This document shows, one piece after another, positions 1-8,303 of a stretch of DNA of 64,000 nt. The position numbers were made by a program, and so were the translations under genes. The DNA comes from Roseomonas alba. GTDB taxonomy: Bacteria; Pseudomonadota; Alphaproteobacteria; Acetobacterales; Acetobacteraceae. The notes below the pieces were generated by a model, which saw only the letters and a program-made list of their open reading frames with translations, was not told the DNA's origin and did not search any database. The stretch's first letter is position 1; the number at the start of each line of letters is the position of its first letter. The DNA lies in NCBI RefSeq assembly GCF_019430885.1, contig NZ_JAHYBZ010000008.1, positions 1 through 64,000 of the forward strand, read 5' to 3'.

Positions 1-62
1 CCGCACCCCCGCCCGGCCGCCCAACGACACCATGCTGCATGGGTGGCCGGGCGGGGGTGCGG
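1..62. repeat. Long GC-rich inverted repeat, dispersed copy 1
   Basis: Two 23-base arms (1-23 and 40-62) are complementary with one mismatch, around a 16-base loop. The right arm and the bases after it (GGTGCGGGCCGGTGCCGG) recur almost unchanged at 48991-49065, so this is a dispersed element and not a gene-specific hairpin. It lies upstream of the methyltransferase gene and may end transcription of a gene to the left of the window. It may extend beyond the left edge. Confidence 0.7.
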
Positions 63-136
63 GCCGGTGCCGGCATTCTCAAACAGCCTCCCGGACCTGC
101 TGGTCCCGCATCGCATCCCGGCGTAACACGCAGGGC

Positions 137-1378
137 ATGAGCGACGCCGCCGATGCCGCCCTGGCTGCCCAGTACGAAGCCTACCCCTACCCGCAGCGCG
201 ACCCGCGCGAGGAGTCGAAGCGCCTCATCGTCGGGAGCCCCAGCCATTTGCGGGAGATCGACCATTGGGTCTTCGGCGCCCGGCGCCAGGCCGCGAAGCC
301 ACTGAAGGCGCTGATGGCCGGCGGCGGGTCCGGTGACGCGACGGTGATGCTGGCCCAGCAGATGGCGACCGCCCTGCGTCCGGGGACCGTCACCTGGCTC
401 GACCGTTCGGCGGCCGCGCGCAAGGTGGCCGGGGCGCGGGTGGCGGCACGCAAGCTCGCGAATGTGGTGTTCGAGGAAGGCTCGCTCCTCGACCTGCCGG
501 CCAGCGGCCTTGGCCCCTTCGACTACATTGATTGCTGCGGCGTGCTGCACCACCTGCCGGATCCGCTCGCGGGGTTGAAGGCGTTGGTCTCCGTGCTCGC
601 GCCAGGCGGCGGGGTGGGGCTGATGGTCTATGCCCCGCACGGCCGCACCGGGGTCTACATGGTGCAGGACGCGCTGCGGCTGATCGCGCCCGCCGGCGAG
701 CCGCCGCGCGAGCGCGTCGAGATCGCCAAGCGCCTGTGGCGCCAGATGCCCGAGACCAACTGGCTGCGCCGCAACCCCTGGATCACCGACCATGTTAAGG
801 GCGGCGATGCGGGGCTCTATGACCTGCTGCTGAACCCGCGCGACGTCGCCTTCACGGTCCCGCGGCTCGCCGCCCTGATCGCGGCGGCGGGGCTCGAGAT
901 CCGCTGCCTGGTCGAACCGTTCCGCTACGACCCGGACAGCTTCCTGACCGACCCCCGGCTGCGGGAGCGCACCGCGAACCTCGACCCGGTGCAGCGCGCC
1001 GCGCTGGCCGAGGCGGCTGCAGGCAACATGGGCATCCACATCGCCTATTGCGTCCGGGCCGGGGAGGCGCCGCCGGCACCGGCCTGGGACGACCCGGCTG
1101 CGGTGCCGATCCTGCGCGAACTGGACGGCGCGAAGCTGGCCGCGACCATTCCCCCTGATGGCGTGCTGCGCATCGCCTTCGATGGGTTGTCCGTGCCGCT
1201 CGCCCTGCCACGCCTGGCCCAGGCGATCCTGACGCGGGTGGACGGCGTGCGCAGCATCGGCGCGATCGGCGACGAACTGGCCGCCAACGGCACCTCGCGC
1301 GAGGCTTTCACCAAGGATTTCGCCGCCCTTGCCCGGGGGCTGGAGCGGGTGAACCGGCTGCTGCTCGCCGCCCGCTAG
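137..1378 (+). CDS. Class I SAM-dependent methyltransferase
   Basis: The 413-residue protein probably transfers a methyl group from S-adenosylmethionine to an unknown small molecule or protein in the cytoplasm. The SAM-binding glycine loop (AGGGSGD) is at about residues 61-67, followed by an acidic strand end (WLDRS, about 88) and the post-motif DYIDCCGVLHHL at about 129-140, typical of Methyltransf_11/25 folds. The C-terminal ~110 residues lie outside the catalytic fold; I do not recognise them. An in-frame ATG at 32 lies inside an inverted repeat, so I chose ATG 137 (MSDAADAALA). The gene stands alone, followed by a TctC gene on the same strand. Substrate unknown. Confidence 0.8.
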   Translation: MSDAADAALAAQYEAYPYPQRDPREESKRLIVGSPSHLREIDHWVFGARRQAAKPLKALMAGGGSGDATVMLAQQMATALRPGTVTWLDRSAAARKVAGARVAARKLANVVFEEGSLLDLPASGLGPFDYIDCCGVLHHLPDPLAGLKALVSVLAPGGGVGLMVYAPHGRTGVYMVQDALRLIAPAGEPPRERVEIAKRLWRQMPETNWLRRNPWITDHVKGGDAGLYDLLLNPRDVAFTVPRLAALIAAAGLEIRCLVEPFRYDPDSFLTDPRLRERTANLDPVQRAALAEAAAGNMGIHIAYCVRAGEAPPAPAWDDPAAVPILRELDGAKLAATIPPDGVLRIAFDGLSVPLALPRLAQAILTRVDGVRSIGAIGDELAANGTSREAFTKDFAALARGLERVNRLLLAAR

Positions 1379-1459
1379 GCTGCGAATCCGCTCCCCCTCG
1401 GGCGCATCGCTGCCCTAGGCTTCCTCCCAAAGCCCATGAGGCTTGGGAGGAGACACAGC

Positions 1460-2431
1460 ATGATCACCCGTCGCGCCGTTTTCGGCGCTGCCGGCGCAGT
1501 TTTGGTTGCGCCTTCCGTCCGGGCCCAGGGTGCCTGGCCGGACAAGCCCATCCGCTTCATCATCGGCGGCGCATCCGGCGGGGTCTCCGACATCTTCCTG
1601 CGCATGATGGAGAACCGGCTGCGCGAGACGCTCGGCCAGCCCCTGATCATCGAGCCGCGCCCGGGCGCCGGCGGCATGGTCGGTGCCGAGGTCACCGCGC
1701 GCTCCACCCCCGATGGCTACACCTTCTACGTCAACCACGTCGCCTCGCATGGCATCGGGCCGACGCTGTATCGGCGGCTGTCCTTCGACCCGCTCAAGGA
1801 CCTTCCGGGGGTGGCGCGCATCGCGGCCATGCCCAATGTGCTGATCGTGAAGGGCGACGGGCCGATCCGGTCGGTCCAGGACCTGGTCGCCTTCTGCAAG
1901 GCGAATCCGTCGCGGGCGAATTTCTCCTCGGCCGGGTCGGGGACGTCGTCGCATCTGTCCGGCCTGTTGTTCGGCATGCGCATGGGCATTGACGTCACCC
2001 ATGTCCCCTATCGCGGCACCGCCCCGTCCATGGCCGCGGTGCTGAACGGGGAGGTGCTGTTCAACATCGACAACGCGCCGGTGTCGCGGCAGCAGGTGCT
2101 GGCGGGCATGCTGCGGGCACTCGGCGTGTCTACCGCCCGGCGCGCGTCGATGATGCCGGAACTGGCGCCGCTGCAGGATCAGGGCGTGCCGGATTTCGAC
2201 GTGGCGTCCTGGTACGGCGTGGCCATGCCGGCCGCAGTGCCGGTGGCGATCCGCGACCGGCTGGGGGCGGAGATTGTCTCGGCACTGAACGATCCCGGCA
2301 TCGCGCAGCGGCTGCGCGACTACGGGGCGGAGCCCTGGCCACTGGGGCCGGCCGACTACGACGCGTTCATGCGGGCGGAGGTGGAGAAATGGGCGCCGGT
2401 GGTGCGAGCCTCGGGCGCCCAGGTGGATTGA
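1460..2431 (+). CDS. TctC/Bug-family periplasmic solute receptor (1 of 7)
   Basis: A 323-residue exported binding protein of the tripartite tricarboxylate transporter receptor family. An arginine-containing signal peptide (MITRRAVFGAAGA...VRAQG) precedes the mature start GAWPDKPIRFIIGG. The family signatures PRPGAGGMVGAE and DVTHVPYRGTAPSMAAVLNGEV are present. Such proteins bind carboxylates or related small molecules in the periplasm and normally deliver them to TctA/TctB, neither of which is in the window. The start is ATG 1460, with GGGAGGAG about 9 bases upstream. Ligand unknown. Confidence 0.9.
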   Translation: MITRRAVFGAAGAVLVAPSVRAQGAWPDKPIRFIIGGASGGVSDIFLRMMENRLRETLGQPLIIEPRPGAGGMVGAEVTARSTPDGYTFYVNHVASHGIGPTLYRRLSFDPLKDLPGVARIAAMPNVLIVKGDGPIRSVQDLVAFCKANPSRANFSSAGSGTSSHLSGLLFGMRMGIDVTHVPYRGTAPSMAAVLNGEVLFNIDNAPVSRQQVLAGMLRALGVSTARRASMMPELAPLQDQGVPDFDVASWYGVAMPAAVPVAIRDRLGAEIVSALNDPGIAQRLRDYGAEPWPLGPADYDAFMRAEVEKWAPVVRASGAQVD

Positions 2432-2561
2432 GACGGCAAGGGCCCTGGGCCAGGCGCGTCAAGGCCGCCGTCGACACGGCTCTCGCGGAAATGGGGATGG
2501 CGGCGTCCCCCGCGTCCGGATCATGGGCGGGGGGAGGTGGTGCTCCCCCCCAAGCCTGCCT

Positions 2562-2670
2562 CCAGAGCATTTCCGGTGAGCTTCCGTTCACCTGCAATGC
2601 TCCAGGTGTGTGTTTTTGCGAGCATCTTTACCTGTCCGGATGAGTTCATCCGGACAGGATCTGCTCTAGG
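2562..2670. repeat. Alphaproteobacterial-type palindromic intergenic element
   Basis: The element begins AGAGCATTTCCGG and ends GATCTGCTCTAG, so its ends are complementary (AGAGCA / TGCTCT). Inside is a perfect inverted repeat at 2631-2658 (13-base arms around GT) and a weaker one near 2565-2600. Elements with AGAGCAT ends are common between genes in alphaproteobacteria. The right end supplies the TAG stop of the leftward metallo-hydrolase gene. The inner hairpin could also end transcription, but no T-run follows it on either strand. Confidence 0.6.
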
Positions 2671-3550
2671 CCAGCGCCTCTGCCTTCCGCGGTGTCACCG
2701 GCACCTTGAGGTAATGGACCCCGTTGCTCTCTGCCGGTGGAAACCGCCCGGCCCGGATGTTGACCTGAATCGAGGGCAGCAGCAGCAGCGGTGCCGACAG
2801 GGTCGCATCGCGCTTGGTGCGGAAGGCGACGAATTCGTCCTCGGTCACGCCGTCCTTCACATGAGGGTTGTGGGCGCGCTGTTCGGCGACCGTGGATTCC
2901 CAGGCAAAGACGTCGCGCCCTGGTGCCTTGTAGTCGTGGCACATCCACAGATGCGTCTCGGGCGGCAGGGCGAGCAGCTTCTTCATCGACCGGTACAGAA
3001 TTCGGGCATCGCCACCCGGGAAATCGGCCCGCGCCGTGCCGTAATCGTGCATGAAGAGCGTGTCGCCGACGAAGACATCGCCGCCGATGCGATAGGAAAC
3101 GCAGGCCGGCGTGTGGCCCGGGGTGTGGATCACCTCGGCCTCGAGCGATCCGATCGGGAAATGCTCGCCATCCTTGAACAGATGGTCGAAATCGCCCCCG
3201 CCGGGTTTCACGTCATCCGCCGCGAAGACGGGGCGGAAGATCGCCTGGACGTCCCTGATGTGCTCGCCGATGCCGATCGGCGCGCCGGTTTTCGCCTTGA
3301 TATAGGGGGCGGCGGTCAGGTGGTCGGCATGGGCGTGGGTTTCCAGCACCCAATCGATCGTCACGCCTTCCTCGGCCGCGGCGCCCAGGATTCGATCGGC
3401 GAAGGCGACATCGGCGGTGCCCGAGCGGTTGTCCCAGTCCAGCACCGGATCGATGACCGCTCCGCGTTTCGTCGCCGGGTCCCACACCAAGTAGCTGACC
3501 GTGTTGGTCGGTTCGTCGAAGAAGGCGCGGATCGTGGCTTTGCCGCTCAT
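2666..3550 (-). CDS. MBL-fold metallo-hydrolase, persulfide dioxygenase / Blh-like
   Basis: A 294-residue cytoplasmic metallo-beta-lactamase-fold protein of the glyoxalase II / ETHE1 / Blh branch. Metal ligands are visible: THAHADH at residues 71-77, the histidine of HTPGH at 146, D163 in FVGDTLF and H205 in MCHDY. Blh and ETHE1 relatives oxidise glutathione persulfide in sulfide detoxification; that role is inferred from the overall pattern, and other hydrolase activities are possible. No BigR-type repressor or rhodanese is adjacent. The stop codon lies in the palindromic element at 2562-2670. The upstream region (3560-3600) holds two TATATGC repeats that could be regulatory. Confidence 0.8.
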   Translation of the reverse strand: MSGKATIRAFFDEPTNTVSYLVWDPATKRGAVIDPVLDWDNRSGTADVAFADRILGAAAEEGVTIDWVLETHAHADHLTAAPYIKAKTGAPIGIGEHIRDVQAIFRPVFAADDVKPGGGDFDHLFKDGEHFPIGSLEAEVIHTPGHTPACVSYRIGGDVFVGDTLFMHDYGTARADFPGGDARILYRSMKKLLALPPETHLWMCHDYKAPGRDVFAWESTVAEQRAHNPHVKDGVTEDEFVAFRTKRDATLSAPLLLLPSIQVNIRAGRFPPAESNGVHYLKVPVTPRKAEALA

Positions 3551-3699
3551 CGTGCGTCACTCCGGAACGATATATGCGCTGATGCTTACTATATGCACAC
3601 CAAGCGCGCTTGCACCACGAAGATGGGGCAGGTGGGGGCGGCTTGCCATCCGAAAGCATCGCAGCTTCCATGCCGACGCTCGGGAAACAGGACCCAACG

Positions 3700-5088
3700 A
3701 TGCGCCGAAGCGCCGCCCTCCTCACGCTGCTGTTCTGCCTGATCGCTGGCAGCGTCTCCGCGCAACCGGCCATGCTCGTCCTCGATGCCTCCGGCTCCAT
3801 GTGGGGGCGGATCGAGGGCCGCACGAAGATCGAGGTCGCGCGGGAGGTCGTGGGCGGGTTGATGTCCCGCTGGCCGGCGGGGCGACCGATCGGCCTGATG
3901 GCCTATGGCCACCGCCGCAGCGGGGATTGCGCGGATATCGAGGTGCTGGCCCAGCCCGCGCCCGACCCGACCGCCATCACCGCCCTGGTGCGCCGGATCA
4001 CTCCGCGCGGCCGGACCCCAATGGCGGACGCCGTGCGCCTGGCCGCCGAGGCGCTCGGGCCCAGCGGCGGCAGCGTCATCCTGGTCTCGGACGGCATCGA
4101 GACCTGCCACCCCGATCCCTGTGCCGTCGCCCAGGCCATCGCACGGTCAGGCGTTCGGCTGGTGATCCACACGGTCGGCTTCGGCATCAGCGACCCGGCG
4201 GCCGCGGCCCAGCTCCGTTGCATGGCCGAGGCCACCGGCGGCCGCGCCGTCACCGCCCAGGACGCGAACGAATTGGCCGAGGCCCTGGACCGGGCGGCGG
4301 CAGCCCCGACACCCGGGCCCCGTGCCGCCGCCCCGCGCCCCGAACCCGTCCCGCAGCCGCGACTGATCGTCACATTGCGCCTCTGCGCGACCTGCGAGCC
4401 CATGACCGGCGACGCCGGCATCCTGCTGCGCCGCGGGGAGGACGTGGTCGCCACCAATGGCGATCCCTTCGGCCGGTTCTTCGACCTCGACCAGGGCGAC
4501 TACCAGGTCAGCGTCGAGACCCCCTATTTCACCCGCGGCCCCGTCACAGCAACGGTGCCGGGGTCCGGCGTGGGCCGCGCCGAGGTGGTGCTGGATGCCG
4601 GGTGGCTGGTCGGCGATGTCCGCAGCGAGCCTTCGGGTGCCGACGTCACCGACCGGGCGGGTCTGGAGTGGGAGGCGCTGGGCGACCTTCCGGACGGCGA
4701 CCGCCGCAGCGCCGAGGCGCAAGGCGGTCCCTCCTTCCTGGTTCCGGTCGGCACCCACAGGCTGACCGCGCGCATCGGCACGGCGACAGGCTCCGCCGAA
4801 GGCGCCGTCACCGCCGGCGAGGTGGTGGTGCTGCGCATCCCCATCCGCTTCGGCACGATCGCGCTGCGGCGGGAGGGGTTCGGCAATGATGCGCCGCGCA
4901 TCACCATCACGGATCTCGGCAAGGACGAGGTCGTCTTTGACGACTGGCCGGGAGGCGACGTCGCGGAGATCCGCCTGGCGCCCGGGCGGTACCGCATCGC
5001 GGGCGATGCTGACGGGCGCACGGGCACGGCCGAGCTCGAACTCGCCGCCGATGCGTCGGAGGCGGTGACGCTCAGAGCCACGGAATAG
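3700..5088 (+). CDS. Exported von Willebrand factor A domain protein
   Basis: A 462-residue protein with a signal peptide (residues 1-21, ending AGSVSAQ) followed directly by a VWA domain of about 170 residues. The MIDAS metal site is complete: DASGS at 29-33, T106 in RGRTPM, and VSDGIETC for the second aspartate. A proline/alanine-rich linker (about 210-235) leads to a beta-rich C-terminal half resembling repeated carboxypeptidase-regulatory-like domains. The role is probably metal-dependent adhesion or scaffolding in the periplasm; the partner is unknown. ATG 3700 is the only start giving a proper signal peptide. The gene stands alone. Confidence 0.75.
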   Translation: MRRSAALLTLLFCLIAGSVSAQPAMLVLDASGSMWGRIEGRTKIEVAREVVGGLMSRWPAGRPIGLMAYGHRRSGDCADIEVLAQPAPDPTAITALVRRITPRGRTPMADAVRLAAEALGPSGGSVILVSDGIETCHPDPCAVAQAIARSGVRLVIHTVGFGISDPAAAAQLRCMAEATGGRAVTAQDANELAEALDRAAAAPTPGPRAAAPRPEPVPQPRLIVTLRLCATCEPMTGDAGILLRRGEDVVATNGDPFGRFFDLDQGDYQVSVETPYFTRGPVTATVPGSGVGRAEVVLDAGWLVGDVRSEPSGADVTDRAGLEWEALGDLPDGDRRSAEAQGGPSFLVPVGTHRLTARIGTATGSAEGAVTAGEVVVLRIPIRFGTIALRREGFGNDAPRITITDLGKDEVVFDDWPGGDVAEIRLAPGRYRIAGDADGRTGTAELELAADASEAVTLRATE

Positions 5089-5524
5089 CCCCCGGTCGGC
5101 GGAACCGGGACGTGCTTTGCCCCTGCGCGGATCTCATTCCGCCGAAAACCTTCCGGACGGTCCTGCAAACCCGCTCGTCGGAGCTGGAGGGGCAGACCGC
5201 CGCAGCACGAGCAGGATCGCCGGGTCGGTGACCGCGTGGCCCGCATCCCTCTCTTGCCAAGATCCGCTCCGGCAGAGGGTGGAACGTCCACGCAATCCAC
5301 CGCAGCCCATATCAGGCGCGCGGGGTGCCCGATCGGCGGGGGGCTCCTCCCTGCTGGCTGCGCTCTGCCCGGCGCAACCGCGGCCCCTCGAAGCCTTCTC
5401 CGCCCGCACCGCATAGCCAGGGAGATCCTCGAACCCCTCTGCCATCCGCGGGGTGCCCGCTGAGTCCTCCAGGCCACCGAAGCAAAGCGTTGGAAGCCGC
5501 ACAGTCCCGGAGCCCCCCGACGGA
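5089..5524. other. 436-base gap without a recognisable gene
   Basis: Between the VWA gene and the convergent histidine kinase gene. Both strands have open frames because of the high GC, but none has a ribosome-binding site, a known domain or consistent codon use. I see no strong terminator hairpin. Confidence 0.4.
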
Positions 5525-6862
5525 TCACGCCGGCAGTCGCACCCTCGCCCTCAGGCCGCCCAGGGGGCTGTCCTCCAGCTCGATGTCCCCCCCATGCGCC
5601 CGAGCGATATCGCGGGCGATCGCGAGTCCCAGCCCAGTCCCACCGGCGGAGAAGGTCGCAAAGGGCCGGAAGGCTTCCTCGCGTTGTTCCTCGGGTATGC
5701 CAGGCCCGTCGTCGTCCACGGTCACCACTGCCCAGCTTCCGGTCTCGCCGCGCGGCACGCTGGACAGGCCGACCGCGATGCGGCGGGCATGCTTGCGCGC
5801 ATTGTCGAGGAGATTGCCCAGGCAGCGGCGCAGGGCATCGGCGCGTACCGGCAGGACCATGGTGCGCTCGCCGAATGAAAGGTCCACCTGCGCCCCGTCG
5901 CGACGGGCCTTGGCGGCGGCTTCGCCAACCAGTTCGACGAGATCGGCGGGGGCGGCCTGCTCCATCCCCTCCCCGCGGGCGAAGGCAAGGTAGGCGGCGA
6001 TGAGGCGATCCATCTCCTCGACGTCCTGGGTCATCGCCGCCGCGTCCTCCTGCGCATCGGAGGGCAGCATGGCGAGGCCGAGGCGCAGGCGCGTGAGGGG
6101 CGTGCGGAGGTCGTGGCTGATGCCGGCCAGCATCTCGGTGCGGCTTTCGACGAAGCGACGGATGCGGGACTGCATCGAGTTGAAGGCGATGGCGGCCTGG
6201 CGCGCCTCAGCGGCCCCTTCGGGCTTGATGGGACCGAGGTCGCGGCCGCGGCCGAAGGCTTCCGCGGCGTCGGCCAGGCGGCGCACGGCGCGCACCTGGT
6301 TCTTCATGAACAGGGCCGCGACGCCGAAGAGGAGGAGGGAGGAACCGACCACCCAGATGACGAAGAGGTAGAGCGTCCCGCTGAACAGGCGCTTGCGCGG
6401 CGCCTCGGCGTGCAGGACGCCGTCGGGGAGCTGGACGCGGATGATCACGCTGCGCGGGTCGGTCTGCCAGTCCGTGTCGAAGGGCAGGCGGACGCGCTCG
6501 CGCATGGCGGCGTCGAGGTCCTCCTCGAGCGGCAGCAGCGGCAGGGAGGCGCCGCGGTTACCGGAGGGACCGAGTGTCGCGCCGGCCTCGAACGCCAGGG
6601 AGAGGTCGAGGCGCCAGGCGGCCTCGCGGAAGATCCAGCCGCGGTCCTCGGGCTTGGGATTGCGGGCGAGAAGCTCGACCACCATCGCGACATCGCCGGC
6701 CACGCCGCCGGCCAGGCGCCGGGAGATGACGTCGAGATGGTTCCCGTAGAACAGGTAGAGCGAGATGACCTGGAGCACGACTAGCGGTACCAGGATGATC
6801 AGCAGCGCACGGCCGAGCAGGCCGCGCGGGACGGTCCGGCGCAGCAGGCCGGCGATCGTCAC
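5525..6862 (-). CDS. Membrane sensor histidine kinase (EnvZ/OmpR-type partner)
   Basis: A 445-residue inner-membrane histidine kinase. Transmembrane segments at about residues 17-38 and 163-186 flank a ~125-residue periplasmic sensor. Then come HAMP (about 187-240), the H-box with phosphoacceptor H250 (GISHDLRTPLTRL), N-box N354 (GNLLDNARKHA), D-box DDGPGIP (384-390) and G-box GTGLGLAIA (408-416). All catalytic boxes are intact. The start overlaps the stop of the upstream response regulator gene by 4 bases, so the two are translationally coupled. It should phosphorylate that regulator; the signal is unknown. Confidence 0.92.
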   Translation of the reverse strand: MTIAGLLRRTVPRGLLGRALLIILVPLVVLQVISLYLFYGNHLDVISRRLAGGVAGDVAMVVELLARNPKPEDRGWIFREAAWRLDLSLAFEAGATLGPSGNRGASLPLLPLEEDLDAAMRERVRLPFDTDWQTDPRSVIIRVQLPDGVLHAEAPRKRLFSGTLYLFVIWVVGSSLLLFGVAALFMKNQVRAVRRLADAAEAFGRGRDLGPIKPEGAAEARQAAIAFNSMQSRIRRFVESRTEMLAGISHDLRTPLTRLRLGLAMLPSDAQEDAAAMTQDVEEMDRLIAAYLAFARGEGMEQAAPADLVELVGEAAAKARRDGAQVDLSFGERTMVLPVRADALRRCLGNLLDNARKHARRIAVGLSSVPRGETGSWAVVTVDDDGPGIPEEQREEAFRPFATFSAGGTGLGLAIARDIARAHGGDIELEDSPLGGLRARVRLPA

Positions 6863-7569
6863 GGCCCGGGCCGCAGCACGTAGCCGCGGTGGCGCACGGT
6901 CTGGATGAAGCGGGGTTCGCGCGGGTCGGCCTCGACCTTGCGGCGCAGGCGGGTGACCTGCACGTCGATGGCGCGCTCGCCGGCCTCGGGGGTACCGAGG
7001 GCGGCGCCGATCTCCTCGCGGGACAGCACCTCGCCGACGCGGCGGGCGAGGGCCTGGAGCAGGGCGGCTTCGCCGCCGGTCAGGCGGACGATGCCCTCGG
7101 GGCCGCGGAGTTCGCCGCGCTCGATGTCGAACCAGCTATGGCCGAGCTGGACCGGGGCGGTGGACAGCGCCTGGGTCGTCACCGGCGGCGCGGCGCGGCG
7201 GAGGATGGTGCGCACGCGCAGCGCCAGCTCTCGCGGGTCGAAGGGCTTGGCCAGGTAGTCGTCCACCCCGTGCTCCAGGCCGGCGATACGGTCCTCGGGC
7301 GCGCCGCGGGCGGTGAGCATGAGGATGGGGACCTCGTTGCGCTCGCGGCGCAGGGATTCGGTCAGCGACAGGCCGGATTCGCCGGGCATCATCACGTCCA
7401 GCACCAGCAGGTCGAACATCATGGCCGAGATGGCCTGGCGCGCGGCGGCGGCGCTGTCCACGGCGGTGACGCGGAAGCCCTCCTCGCTGAGGAAGCGCTG
7501 GAGCAGGCCGCGCAGGCGCGCATCGTCATCGACAACCAGCAGATGCGCGCTGTCGCCCGGACTGCTCAT
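6859..7569 (-). CDS. OmpR/PhoB-family response regulator, PetR-like
   Basis: A 236-residue DNA-binding response regulator. The receiver domain (about 9-120) has the acidic pair D14/D15, phosphoacceptor D58 (LLVLDVMMPG) and K108 (LAKPF). The C-terminal winged-helix domain (about 135-232) ends with VRHRGYVLRPG. I chose ATG 7569 (MSSPGDSAHL), which overlaps the stop of the marR-type gene; a longer frame up to 7614 would run further into that gene. The marR-regulator order resembles the petP-petR pair of Rhodobacter, with the cognate kinase downstream here. Confidence 0.92.
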   Translation of the reverse strand: MSSPGDSAHLLVVDDDARLRGLLQRFLSEEGFRVTAVDSAAAARQAISAMMFDLLVLDVMMPGESGLSLTESLRRERNEVPILMLTARGAPEDRIAGLEHGVDDYLAKPFDPRELALRVRTILRRAAPPVTTQALSTAPVQLGHSWFDIERGELRGPEGIVRLTGGEAALLQALARRVGEVLSREEIGAALGTPEAGERAIDVQVTRLRRKVEADPREPRFIQTVRHRGYVLRPGP

Positions 7570-8123
7570 CGCGCCCCCCCGGCCGAAGCGACATGGCCCT
7601 CGAGCGTGTCGCAAGCGGCGCGCGCCTGGTCGCCCATCAGGCCGCGCATGACGCGGCGGAAGCCTTCCACGGCGACAGGTCCGGCCTCGCGATAGGCCTG
7701 CATCACCGTCTCCCGCTGGCGTTCGAACAGGCGGCGTTCAAGCGCGGCGCCCTTTTCGGTCAGGGTCAGCAGGCGCTGACGACGGTCGTTGCGGCCGGGG
7801 GTCTGGGTGACGTAGCCGTCCTCGACCATGGGCTGAAGAACGCGGCCGAGGCTCTGCTTGGTGATGGACAGGATGCCGAGCAGGTCGCCCACCGTGATGC
7901 CGGGGCGGCGGCCGACGAAATGCAGGACGCGGTGATGGGCGCGGCCCATGCCGAGCTCGGCGAGGATCGCGTCCGCGCCGGCGGTGAAGTCGCGGTAGCC
8001 GAAGAAGAGCAGGTCCTGCGCGATGCGCAGCTCCTCCTCCCGCAGGAAGAGAAGGTTGCGGCCGGCGGGCAGGGTGCTGCGCTCCGGGGCTTCTGCGATC
8101 TGCGCTGGGCGTGGGGCTGGCAT
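7566..8123 (-). CDS. MarR-family regulator, PetP-like
   Basis: A 185-residue MarR-family DNA-binding protein and first gene of a three-gene operon with the response regulator and kinase. The winged helix covers about residues 60-130: a recognition helix around SITKQSLGRVLQPMVEDG and the wing motif DRRQRLLTLTEKG. It is longer than a minimal MarR (about 145 residues) because of an N-terminal extension. The start ATG 8123 has AGGAGGT about 12 bases upstream. An inverted repeat at 8147-8163 is a candidate site for autoregulation. The ligand cannot be deduced. Confidence 0.85.
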   Translation of the reverse strand: MPAPRPAQIAEAPERSTLPAGRNLLFLREEELRIAQDLLFFGYRDFTAGADAILAELGMGRAHHRVLHFVGRRPGITVGDLLGILSITKQSLGRVLQPMVEDGYVTQTPGRNDRRQRLLTLTEKGAALERRLFERQRETVMQAYREAGPVAVEGFRRVMRGLMGDQARAACDTLEGHVASAGGAR

Positions 8124-8146
8124 GTTCGGGCGTGGACCTCCTCTTG

Positions 8147-8163
8147 GGTCAGTATCATTGACC
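8147..8163. promoter_or_regulatory. Candidate operator between marR-type gene and ilvE
   Basis: The palindrome GGTCA-N7-TGACC lies 24 bases upstream of the marR-type start, in the divergent region with ilvE. MarR proteins commonly bind such repeats over their own promoters. A second, wider inverted repeat (CTGGCACGG at 8215-8223, complement at 8259-8267) lies nearer ilvE and could be a leader hairpin. Both are pattern-based assignments. Confidence 0.35.
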
Positions 8164-8303
8164 GATCAGTTCTGTCATTCTAACTTCACAGGCGTTGAAG
8201 CAACATTCTTTCGTCTGGCACGGCCTCCACATAGCAACTCAATGACCCGACTGGAGCACCGTGCCAGCGCGAATGCATAAGTGTCGCTGGAAGGAACCGC
8301 AGC

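Noticed and set aside
2537-3742. 401-codon plus-strand open frame opposite the MBL-fold gene
   Set aside because: The opposite strand carries all MBL metal ligands; this frame starts inside a repeat element and has no domain.
5134-5502. 122-codon minus-strand frame in the gap after the VWA gene
   Set aside because: No ribosome-binding site, no domain, and overlapping alternative frames of equal quality.
8164-8303. Possible leucine/isoleucine-type attenuator or riboswitch before ilvE
   Set aside because: An inverted repeat exists (8215-8267), but there is no leader peptide rich in Leu/Ile/Val and no terminator T-run.
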